Assembly (NCBI GenBank): GCA_003952965.2
Contig: CM025855.1
Location: 13,769,833-13,833,832, forward strand
Direction: 5' to 3'
Length of the DNA stretch: 64,000 bases
Origin: Morella rubra
Taxonomy: Eukaryota; Streptophyta; Magnoliopsida; Fagales; Myricaceae
How positions within the stretch are numbered: the first letter of the stretch is position 1; every line of letters begins with the position of its first letter. The position numbers and the translations under genes were made by a program. Below the pieces are notes generated by a model. The model was not told the origin of the DNA. It saw nothing but the letters and a program-made list of their open reading frames with translations, and ran no database searches. This document shows, piece by piece, positions 14,079-23,900 of this stretch.

Positions 14079-15054
14079 TACAATGTCAATAATTATAGTG
14101 CAAATGATAAAAATAATGATTTTAGAATGTATCTAAACACGGTATGACTTAAGTACATGCAAACTAAAGATGAGAAAAATTGCATGCGCAATAAATTAAA
14201 TCTAAAGTCATATAAATTCAACAATTAAATGCACAACTTAGATTTATGATCTTAACCATCTTTCCATCTAAAATCAATATTTAAAACATTAAATAATTAA
14301 TATTATATTAGTTTTAGATGTACTAAACATGCAATATTCTAGTTCAATTGTGTACTCGAGGAAGGGAAGCAATGTCCATGATTTTAACTTTGCGAAACTG
14401 TGCATTTGGAGAAGGCAGAATGGTGCGTGAGACGGTCTGCCGTTTTGAAGACAATGGGTGGATGGCTTAAACGAAGTTGTTTGTTCTAAGATGGTTCAAT
14501 AGCTGGACTGTTGATGTGGAAAAATAAGGTTGAGCTGTTGTGGAAGGGTGACGTGTTCATGGGTTTCGTTAGAGGGATTGACGGAATATGGATGGAAGGG
14601 CTAAATAGTTACCTGGGTTAAGACTCAATGACTAAAAAGTAAATAAATAAATCCCTAGTGACTATTTCGTCAAAAGGGGCAACATCCAGCGACTAAATAT
14701 TCAATTTCCTATTTTATCATCCTGCAATAAAAATAATTAATTCGCTCATAGCATCATATGGTGGAATTAAATTCATAAAATAATTACAATGCCAATAATC
14801 ATATGCAAATGATAAAAAATAATGATTTTAGAATGTGTGGACACAGTATGACTTAAGTACAGTAAATCAAAGATAGGAAAAAATTGCATGTGCAATAAAT
14901 TAAATTAATGTCATAAAAATTCAACAATTAAATGCACAACTTGGATTTATGCCTCTTAACCATTTTTTTTCTAAAACTAATATTTAAAATATTAAACAAT
15001 TAATATTATATTAGTTTTGATGTCCTATTCATGTAATTTTCTAGCTCAATCAGT
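14079..15054. repeat. Direct duplication of about 275 bp, copies about 708 bp apart
   Basis: The stretch about 14079-14350 is repeated imperfectly at about 14786-15054. Shared landmarks include 'caaatgata' with 'aataatgattttagaatgt', 'tatgacttaagtac' and 'ttcaacaattaaatgcacaa'. Between the copies lies a more GC-rich spacer (about 14350-14690) with no recognised gene. Copy differences include indels, so the duplication is not recent. Confidence 0.75.
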
Positions 15055-15559
15055 AAGGCTTGGTGAGAGTGGTGGTCCTTTGATCCTTGAACTTTACGAA
15101 CGTTTAACTTACCATTTATCCTCTTTTCATCCATCTTCTTTAACTCTCCATATTCTTTAATTTCTATTTCTTTGTGGAGACTCTTGCTTTATAGCCCAAG
15201 TCCTCTGTCTTTTTAGTCATTAAAGTATAAACCTTGGGTGTGTTAGGTCAAACACAAGTGCTCATGAGAGGTAAACTGTAACACCCAGCTCTTTTGCACC
15301 TATTTGGTATATATGTGAGATAATATAAATAGTTCGTTGTGGAATTTTCTTACTTCAATTATTCTTCGTGCATCTTTAATTCTCCTCCATTTACACCTAA
15401 GTGATTATATTTGTTTTTATATCATTGATGTAACGCCCCTTCCTTTTTTGTATAGTATATAGTGTGTGTGAGTATTTGTGTTAACATTCAAGAAGGTCAT
15501 TGGATGATCGGGACAAGCCTGTAAAATCCTGGTAAGACAGGTCTGAGTGCTCCACGCCC

Positions 15560-15690
15560 GAGTTGACGTTTTCGACCCCGGGCTGTGTAAGCTCTGGACC
15601 CCGGGTTGTGTAAGCCCTGGACCCCGGGCGGTTTAAGCCCAGGACCTCGGGCTGTTTAGCCCTGGACCCCGGGCTGTTTGAGCTTCCGGT
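15560..15690. repeat. GC-rich minisatellite, about 24 bp unit, about 5 copies
   Basis: Imperfect copies of a unit resembling 'ctggaccccgggctgtttaa' repeat about every 22-24 bp. It contrasts strongly with the AT-rich surroundings and lies inside the putative LTR. Confidence 0.8.
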
Positions 15691-16489
15691 ATGCCCAGCT
15701 TTTACGTTAGTTAAGCTTCCTTTTGCATGCTACTTTTACGTGTCCTAACCGTATGCACAGCATTAAATGCACTCTTATCCCATTTCACGTTTTACTTCCC
15801 TCCTCCTTATTTGACCGCCTAGGTGAAGATGGCCATTGGCTCTCTCTTTTTGGCGTGTTACGTGTACAATAGACGTACGAGATGGAAGATTCTGGTGGCA
15901 GCAGACGTGTACGACCTTGTTATCCCTCTCTCTCTCTAATGATTGGGTCTAGACCTATAGGCTGGTAAGGGGAGTACACCGTGAGTTCGTTGCTTTCTAC
16001 TTATAGTATCAACTAGAAGAATAGAGAGAGAGACGTGAAGTGGAGTGCTTTCGAAACATATAGAAACTGAGAATTTTCACCAAACCGATAGAGAGAAAGG
16101 AAGGGAGAGTGACGTGAGAGAGACCACCTGACCGAAGGAAGGAGGAAGGAGAAACCAAAGGGAAAAGAGACCGAGGTAGTCTCGGTTCGTTTTCCTTCCT
16201 TTAGCATACTCTCGACTGAGGTAAGGGTGAGTAAGTTACATTAAGGGGGGATTAGTAGTAAGGGTGTAGAGTTGTCTTAAAGAGGGGTATTGGGGTGGTT
16301 CGGGTAGTGCTTAAAACGTGACTTTTGCCATGAGATGAGAAAAGACTAGTAACACATTCTTATCACTGTGATAAAATGCGAAGGAGAAAGGACTAAAAGA
16401 CGTTGGGTGGACCACCTAGGCTAGATCCTTTGAGTCGTGAAGTTTGAGAAAAGAAAACCGTTTTTAATAAAGGAAAGCTTTTGTTTTAT

Positions 16490-16858
16490 ATGCCCGAGGA
16501 AATTATTGTTGAAGGCCTTGTTATTATATGCCTGAAAAGGACTTGTTTTGTTTTATATTGGTTGCATGCTCGAAAAGACTTTTGTTTTAATACCGAGGAA
16601 GTTAAGAAAAATGTGCCTGGGGAGACTTTATAAGATATGCCCGGGAAGACTTTGATAAAACGTACCCGGGAAGACTTTTATAAAATATGCCCGGGAAGAC
16701 TTTTATAAAATGTGCCCGGGGAAACTTTTATAAAATATGCCCGGGAAGACTTTGGTAAAATGTGCCCGGGAGACTGTTTATAAAACGTGCCCAGGGAGAA
16801 CTTTATAAAACGTACCGGGGAGATTTTTATAAAACGTGCCCGGGGAGGATTTTTGAAA
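16490..16858. repeat. Minisatellite, about 25 bp unit, about 11 recognisable copies
   Basis: Repeats of a unit resembling 'tgcccgggaagacttttata' run from diverged copies near 16490 to better conserved ones at about 16610-16858. The minus-strand open frame across it is a repeat artefact. Confidence 0.85.
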
Positions 16859-17991
16859 CTAGTCAAGAGCTTTTAAAATCCTTTCTTTTAAAGACAGCCA
16901 GTCCTTATTGGGTTAGCAATGAATAAAAATAACTTAATTGTATAAGTTGTTGGACTTGCCTATTAACAGCATGTGGTACATGTTAAGTTGGACCGAGTCT
17001 ACTGCATGAATATCATGAAATAAACACTCACTTATGGATTAAGAAAAGTTACTGTGAATTTAGATTGCTTTATTTTATATGATAATTGTCCATGAAATCT
17101 ATTGCTCATTTTGATACCTGCTGCATCAAACATATCATGGGTATGAGGAAGCTATTGACCAAACTGAGCACATGATCGGAATGAAACCCATACCCAGAGG
17201 TGGTCTTATGACAGGGTGACGGTACCAATCACAGTGGGATAGTGCAAGCCGCCACTGAAAGGATAGTGGTTGGTATCCTTGGCGTGAAACAATATACGCT
17301 TGATAGGGTCTGGTGCTGGGGCACGGGACAGTCCTAAGGGAGAGGAGGGACGCACAACCCTGACTCTAGGGGTTAAACAAAGCGATGAAAGGACACCTCG
17401 ACAAACAGAAAGAGGAAAGAAAGAAAGAAACGGAAGAAAGTACAGTGACCGAGAAACAGATGCATCATTCCTGGATTTCATCATTTTAAAGCATGATTAA
17501 TCCTATTTAGTGTTATTCCTTTTTCCCCTTTACTGAGTCAATAGGACTCACCCCTTTTATTTTTAATCTCTTGTATGTACTGCCGTAGACATCGGACATA
17601 CCAGATGCTGACATTTATTAGCGAGCAGACTTTGGATGTTGATCCTTACATAGTAGTGGTTAAATTATGGACTTATGTCACCGAATCTTTTGAGGTATTT
17701 GTGGGGTACGAGCCCCATTGGTACCTCAAGGATCCACCTGCACCTCCAGTTCCTTGAGTTAAGGATTTCTGTTTGGTCGATGTTGATCCGACTCTTTTGC
17801 ACGTTGTCCCTCCTCCACCGCGCCGCCAGTGGAGGGCAACGGGGATAATGAGATTATCGACCTAACCTCCGACACTGAGTCGGAGATTGACTAGACATCA
17901 GTGGTAGTCATTTTTTTTTTTTGTTTTAGGTCCTGTTACTGTTAGCCGGTTTCATGGGTGTGGTGGGACAGAAAGTTGTAAACAACTTCCA

Positions 17992-18062
17992 TTTTTGTAT
18001 TTATTATCTTGTTACTTTTGCATCTCTGTTTTTGTATTTATTATCTTGTTACTTTTGTATCT
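17992..18062. repeat. Two-copy 38-bp tandem repeat
   Basis: The motif 'tttgtatttattatcttg' plus 'ttacttttg' occurs at 17992 and again at 18030. Confidence 0.8.
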
Positions 18063-18861
18063 TCATAAAGGGTTTTTTTTATCTTTGTAATGTGCTACCT
18101 GTATTTCAAAAAAATCAATATGTATGTGTAATTCCTTTTATTCTGTCTCTCCTTATGCCACAACCTACTTTAGATTTTTAACTGTAGTTTTGACATCTCC
18201 TTAATTAATCCATTTTATTTTCCCTATTTAATTCCTGTGACTTGTTTGTAAATCCCTGAAACTATTATTTTTCCTTCCTTAATATACTTATACATTTCAA
18301 GACACTATTTCCACTAAGCTTGTTTTTAAAGCCAGTTATCATATTTATTCGTGCCGTAATCCCCGCTTGTGTGCATTCCATTACGATAGGAGAGCCTAGG
18401 GGGTAAGTACTAGCACGGACATAAACATGAGAGGGATAGGCATTGGTTAGAGGCCTAGACAGGGGTTCCTATTAGTTGGCTCGTTGGATATGTGGCATGC
18501 TATGGTTGGAGTATTTGACACATTTTCAATCATTTGTTGACGAGCTAAAAATGGACCGAGGGGTTTTTTTTTTTTTTAATGTGAAGTTTATATCACATAG
18601 ATTGTAATCCAACTTTGTTTACCTTGGGACTAATTTACAACATTCGAATACTATAGGATGGGTTGCATTTAAGCCCCACAAAAAAAAGAACTACACGAAA
18701 TATTCTCTCCCTTATTTTTTTTTAACAAATTCCATTACTTTTTTGTAAAAAAAATTCATCAAATTTTCTTTCTAGTTACTTGTTAAGAAACTATCATAAA
18801 AACTAGGTGAAATTACTTAGATAGTCCCTGCGGTTTCACTTTGTTACAAATTGGTTAATGT

Positions 18862-19088
18862 GGTTCTAACTTCAACGATTTAGTCTCTATGGTCACCAAT
18901 ATGATGCACGGGGGTCCTTCAATCTACACCCCCGTTAATCTCTTGACAGAATGGCTGACATGTCTATTTTGAAACACTTGGATAATGCTGACATATCAAT
19001 ATATTTTATTAAAGGATTAATAGAGGTGTGGATGAAGGGGCCCCATGCATCATATTGGTTACTACAGGAATCAAATCGTTGAAGGTTG
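18862..19088. repeat. Imperfect inverted repeat (fold-back element)
   Basis: Left arm about 18862-18939 and right arm about 19016-19088 are imperfect reverse complements; both carry 'accaatatgatgca' or its complement, and the 'tcaacgattt' / 'aaatcgttga' pair. The loop is about 76 bp. This looks like a non-autonomous fold-back transposon or a MITE half. No gene lies between 18450 and 20259. Confidence 0.7.
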
Positions 19089-19146
19089 CTTTTGCAAATC
19101 CTAACTAGTGGAAATATTTAGGGAATGTTGTGAAAATTGAGGAGAT

Positions 19147-19846
19147 TGAAGTTTTATTAGGTTTTGTGAGAATATATAAAAAAAAAAGAATTTTATAGGA
19201 GTTAGTGAAAAAGTAAAGAGACAGATGATTTGAGTGAATTTTTATGTTTATTATTATACAAAAAGATGATTTGATGGAGAAAGAGAGATGATTTTGAAGT
19301 TTTTTATTATTTTTTTTAGTGGTCCCTTGATTAGGGTCTAAAAAGTTAAAAATTTTGAGCAAAAATTCATGTTTGCATCTAAAAATTTTTAACCATTCTA
19401 AAATTTGTTTTAGCTTTGCAGACGCATAAGTTGGAACTACATGGATTAAATTTTTCAACTTTTTCATGAATTTTTTTACAAACTCTAGTAAAAATAGAAG
19501 TTTTATTAGGTTTTGTGAGAATATATAAAAAAAAAAAATAAGAATTTTAAATAGTGAAAAAAAAAAAAAGATGATTTGAGTGAATTTTTTATGTTTATTA
19601 TTACACAAAAAATGATTTGATGGAGAAAGAGAGATGATTTTGAAGTTTTTTATTATTTTTTTTAATGGGTCCCTTGATTGGGCTCTAAAAAGTTAAAATT
19701 TTGTGACAAAATTCATGTTTGCATCTAAAAATTTTTAACCATTCTAAAATTTATTTTAGCTTTGCAGACCCATAAGTTGGAACTACATGGATTAAAATTT
19801 TCAACTTTTTCACGAATTTTTTTACAAACTCTAGTAAATGGTCAAA
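19147..19846. repeat. Tandem duplication of a MITE-like segment, period about 350 bp
   Basis: Copy one (about 19147-19496) and copy two (about 19497-19846) share 'gaagttttattaggttttg', 'gagagatgattttgaag', 'cataagttggaactacatgg' and 'ttacaaactctagta'. A third related piece follows around 19920-20040. The text 'gatgatttgagtgaatttt' recurs in the MITEs inside the PRP40C introns, so these belong to one broad family. Confidence 0.8.
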
Positions 19847-20076
19847 CTCAAAAAATTTCGCCTACCAACTCAAATTTTTTAAACTTTTTATTTGGCAAAC
19901 ATTTAAATGTTGGGTGGTAAAAATTTTGGAGTGTTGAAGTTTGTGAAAAAATGAAGAGAGATTTGATTTGAATGAATTTTTTATATTTATTTAGAGAAAA
20001 ATAATGATTTGATAGGAAGTGAGAGAATTTTAAGAAATTATTTTATAGAAGTGGAATTTTAGAAAGCAGAAATTTT

Positions 20077-20251
20077 GGGCATGTTTGGTTTGGTCGAAAA
20101 ATTTTTTCAAAAATTTTTCCATCAATTACTCAAAAATTTAAATTTTTTTATAAATTCCAACAATTTTTAATTAACAGTTTAGCTATCCAATCTACACTAT
20201 CTTAAAAAAGAACAAACAAAAAAAGTGTTTTCAAAACCAAAACAAACATAG
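20077..20251. mobile_element. Short MITE-like element just upstream of PRP40C
   Basis: The ends 'catgtttggtttggtcgaaa' and 'caaaaccaaaacaaacatag' are imperfect terminal inverted repeats enclosing about 175 bp of AT-rich DNA. It sits directly upstream of the presumed promoter. No target-site duplication was identified. Confidence 0.5.
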
Positions 20252-20329
20252 TCTCTGGGTGTCAAACACCGCAGACTACAAATTAACTTTTCTAAAGCCA
20301 CTATTGAACTCTACGCCGAGCCCTAACTC

Positions 20330-20430
20330 TTCTCCTCTTTTTTTTTTTTTACCAAGCAATTCGTCTTTGCATTCGTTGTTGTCTCACCCCTCACGTTTCA
20401 ACTCTCCTCTCCCTCTCTTCTCTGTGTTCT
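20330..20430 (+). promoter_or_regulatory. Likely core promoter / early 5'UTR pyrimidine-rich region of PRP40C
   Basis: A T-run and a C/T-rich stretch around 20400-20425 resemble the pyrimidine patches common near plant transcription starts. No clear TATA box is seen, as is usual for housekeeping genes. The exact transcription start cannot be placed from sequence alone. Confidence 0.35.
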
Positions 20431-20468
20431 CATCGCAACCGTGAAACGCCACTCTAGAAAAATCCCAA

Positions 20469-20522
20469 ATGGAAGGACAATATGGAGCGCTTCGTATGGA
20501 CGACCTAGAGACTCGATTTTAA
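20469..20522 (+). promoter_or_regulatory. Upstream ORF 1 in the PRP40C leader (17 codons)
   Basis: An ATG at 20469 (context aaATGg) opens 17 codons ending with TAA at 20520-20522. It lies wholly in the 5'UTR exon and could reduce scanning to later start codons. Confidence 0.5.
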
Positions 20523-20705
20523 AGTTTCGGGTGCCGATCGGGAAAATGGTGAGGTTAGCAAAATCTCAATTTGATTAGGGTTGATGAATATGATATTTGG
20601 GGGCAGGGAGTTGCTGGCTGGAAGAGGCATCGTAAATCGAATATATATGCATATAACCTGTATGTTTGGGGACTCTTGTTTACTTTGTGTTTGCGCAGAT
20701 AAAAT

Positions 20706-20735
20706 ATGGCCTCGCCAGCTTGGTTAGCGCAGTAA
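20706..20735 (+). promoter_or_regulatory. Upstream ORF 2: MASPAWLAQ then stop, apparent ancestral start of PRP40C
   Basis: ATG at 20706 reads MASPAWLAQ and then TAA at 20733-20735. The frame is the same as the main ORF: codons after the stop run open into the ATG at 20784, 26 codons downstream. A protein-like N-terminus broken by one codon suggests a sense-to-stop change, for example GAA to TAA. The TAA also lies in 'gtaagt' (20732-20737), a perfect donor consensus, but splicing from there to either of the next two acceptors would shift the frame. Confidence 0.6.
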
Positions 20736-20783
20736 GTACAGCCATCAACTCCTCAAGGACCTGTACCTGGTCCATCTGCTGAA

Positions 20784-20999
20784 ATGTCATCTAGTGGCCC
20801 TTCAACTCCAACTGCTGCCGCTTCTGCTCCAGGTGCATTTACACCTACCTCGAAGGGTTTACGTTCAGTACCAAGTGGTTCAATGCAAGGACCTGCTCAA
20901 GCAGGATTTGCTAATGCTCCTGGACCTTCTTTCTCCTACAGTGTGCTTTCAAATGCTAGCACCGCTTCTGGAAGCTCTCAGCAGTCATTGCCTAGTTCT
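20784..20999 (+). CDS. PRP40C: PRP40C coding exon 1 (residues 1-72)
   Basis: Starts [10 protein letters not shown] and is rich in Ser, Ala, Pro and Gly. The exon itself begins at 20699 after 'gcgcag'. It ends in phase 0 before GTAAGT. The next intron (21000-21104, 105 nt) has no in-frame stop. Confidence 0.85.
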
Positions 21000-23900
21000 G
21001 TAAGTCCCTATTTATATTCGTCTTCTGACTTATACATGAGCATTTCGGTTTGTGATATTTTTGACTCTCTGATTGGAATTGGTTTATGTTTATTTCTTAT
21101 TCAGGTCATTACGTTAAATCCAACTACATCTCCCGCAGTGGTTCAACCGTCAGTTCCGGACTTGTCTTCATCTTCTGGTCCTTCATTTTCATACAACATT
21201 TCGCAGAGTAGTGTTGGTTGCCCTAGTAATCAGCAGTTCCAATCTAGTCCGGTAAGGGTCATATTTCTGAGCATACAGTTCTCTTAGGTGAACTCTACTG
21301 CTACAGTGCATGTCATGAGAAGTTGGTTTTCATCTTGGTGCCTAAGCAACCTTTTGGAAATACTGACACCCATTTGGAAGCTGTCACCGAATACTTGTTT
21401 TCTTCTATTTCCTTGATCGTTTCTCTTCCTATCTATGAATGAATGTGGAGGATTTTGGCATATATGTTGGAGAAGGCCAAACACTAACCCAATTTTCGCA
21501 TGTGGATTTGACAAAGAGTTTAGTTCTGAAATGTTATTGTTTAAATTGCCTAGAGAGATTGCATGTTGGAAAAATCTTTGTTATGCAATGGCTTATATCT
21601 AGCTACTACAGTTTTTTATGGGTTCTGGCTGTCTGAATCATGTTTTAATTTTGTTCTTTTTCATTTATGTTAGGGAAAATTAACACTAGTCGATAGACGA
21701 TGAGATTTAATATCACTCTGTTTTCCATGTCAGATTTCTGTCCAGAAGTATAACAGACATTCTGCCTTGTAATCATCTCATCTAGTCAAAACATCATGTT
21801 GCATGTTACATATGTAGAGTGATATGTGGCATGCCCCATGTCCATTAAAAACCAATGGATTTGACAATAAATGGTAATCCTCTCGTCTAGTCAAAACATC
21901 ATGTTGCATGTTACATATGTAGAGTGATATGTGGCATGCCCCATGTCCATGAAAAACCAACAGATTTGACAATAAATGTGATGTTTTGACTAGACGAGAT
22001 GATTACGAGGCAGAACATCTGTTATACTTTTGTTTAAAGGGGGAAGCCTTACCCTTCACCCCATGTGGTGGGTTTGTGAGGTAGGTGGGGGCAGTGAATC
22101 CTCCCTCCCTCCCACTTAGTGCCCATCACGTGGGGGTGCGATGCAGGGTGGGTGGGGGAAGCCTTACTCTCCACCCCATGCGGCGGAGTGCAGGGTTGGA
22201 AGGTGGATCCCCTTCCTCTCACTCAACTATCGCACACCATGCCGGCATGGTGAACGTTGAGAGAGAAACCTTGACCTCTACCTTGTGTGGTGGAGAAGAT
22301 GGGTTGGGGGTCCTTTTCCCATTATCCTACACTGTTCGACAGGGGACATGGTGCACGGTAGGAGGACTGAAGCCCTTCCCTCCAGCTTGGCGCACTAGGG
22401 GCAAAGGCGTTAGGTGGGAAAGTAGGAGCCTTTGGCCTCCACGCCACACGCTAGGTGGGGAGGATTCCTCCCAGCACCCAGTTTTTTATTTATTTTTCTA
22501 TCTGTATTCCTTTTGTAGAAAGTAATTGTTGCCTTTTTCTTGGTTTTTTGCATTTTGTTTCTGTTTTGTTCAGTTTTTAATTGTTTGCTTTATATTTCTT
22601 TCAATTTGTTCTTTTTTTTCTCTTGTTCTTTTCAATTTTTGTTTGGTAACCTTGTTTCTTTAATTTTCTGTTCCATTATTGTTTGTTTTAATTTTAGCTT
22701 TTTAATTTTTAATTTTGCTCTTATTTTTGTTTTTGTTTTTTATGTTTCCTTTTTGCTTTTCTTGGATACCTGTGCTACATGTCCCTATATGCATGTGGGC
22801 ATGCTATGGGGGTCTCTTGCATTAGATGAGTTGTTTAACTGGGATTTGTTGGTTAAATGTTTTGGACCAAGACCTGATTGAAGGACCAATTTTCAGAATG
22901 TCAATAACTAAGGGGTAAATCCATTGTTTGAAAACAACGGAAGTGATTAAATCATGTTAAAACCCAAGGACTGCATTTTAGATCTCTGCCTATTCTAGAG
23001 CTGTTCTGATTTCGTTGTTCATTCCAGAAAACATTGACTGCTGTTGCGCAAGAAGCTGGTACCTTTTCATCTACATCAATTATCTCCCCGTCTGTTTCAT
23101 TGCCTAATGATTCTACTTTAGGTTCTACCATTCCTGTATCTTCAATACCTAACTTGAGCCAAGTAACTTCATGGATGCCCTCTGCCCCTTTGTTTTCTAT
23201 GCCTCCTGGAATGCCTGGAACTCGTGGGACCCCTGGACCCCCTGGAATAGCACCATCTGTCCCAATACCTTCTAATTTTCCGTTTGCTGCTATGGATTCT
23301 TCCTCTTCAGCTGTAGTGAGACCTAATACATCCACAGCTCCCACTGTATCAAGTTCAGCTGTTCAGCCTCAACTTTGTACTCCTTATGCTTCCTTTCCTG
23401 CGATGGCTGCTCCCCCTCAGGGAATCTGGTTGCAGTGCCCACAGATGGGTGGCATACCTAGGTCTCCTTTCCAGCCATACCCTGCTGCTTTTCCTGGTCC
23501 CTTCCCCTTGCCAGTGCGTGGTATGCCTCTCCCTTCTGTTTCGCTACCTGATTCTCAACCTCCCGGTGTAACCCCTTTGGAAACTTCACCAGCAGTATCT
23601 ATGCCCTCTGGTGCTTCTGATGCTCTGGCAGGAACTTTGAGGATGCCAGCAGAATTGCCTCCTCCGGATATTGGTATGCCCATGGTTTTGTACTAACTTA
23701 CTGATGAAACAATGTATGACCTCTTTTTTCTTCTTCATTTGAAGTTGTGGAATTCTTTTTTCATGAATTGATGCCTTTTTTTTTTTTTGGGGGGGGGGGG
23801 TTGCAGATAGTAGGAAACATGTAGAAGAAGTGGGAACCCATGATGGGGCTGCTGTTAATGAACAGTTAGATGCCTGGACTGCCCACAAGACGGAGGCAGG

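Larger units (their letters stand above)
15429..18450 (+). mobile_element. Probable long LTR of a Ty3/gypsy-type retrotransposon (right border uncertain)
   Basis: The stretch opens with 'tgtaacgcccc' at 15429, a common start of plant gypsy LTRs. It contains GC-rich minisatellites, a segment around 17536 resembling 'aggactcacccctttt' as seen in long gypsy LTR or 3' regions, and no supportable coding sequence. A similar 'tgtaacaccc' string occurs at 15277. I could not find a right terminus, target-site duplication or primer-binding site, so whether this is a solo LTR or a degraded element is open. Confidence 0.35.
20280..20548 (+). other. PRP40C: PRP40C exon 1, 5' untranslated (start approximate)
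   Basis: The exon ends at 20548 before a GTGAGG donor; the following intron (20549-20698) ends in 'ttgcgcag'. The splice pair places this stretch in the 5'UTR. It contains a 17-codon upstream ORF. The left end is not defined. Confidence 0.55.
21252..23027 (+). other. Intron with fold-back element and GC-rich tandem repeat
   Basis: 1,776 nt. It holds the inverted-repeat element at 21746-22030, a GC-rich tandem repeat at 22038-22480, and a T-rich stretch (22520-22760) of TTTTTGTTTT-like sequence. No gene is seen on either strand. Confidence 0.85.

Noticed and set aside
16678..16866. Minus-strand open frame with repeated FIK/YKSLPGHIL-like units
   Set aside because: It is a 25-bp minisatellite read in frame; each repeat differs and there is no gene context.
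20732..20737. GTAAGT as a splice donor removing the early stop
   Set aside because: Splicing from 20732 to either of the next two acceptors (21105 or 23028) would break the PRP40C frame, and the downstream coding sequence to 20999 reads open and protein-like.
22085..22525. 146-codon open frame in the GC-rich repeat
   Set aside because: It lies inside an intron over a degenerate tandem repeat and has no protein-like pattern.
22952..23344. 130-codon minus-strand frame opposite a PRP40C exon
   Set aside because: It is a shadow of the low-complexity coding exon 3; the + strand frame joins correctly spliced exons.
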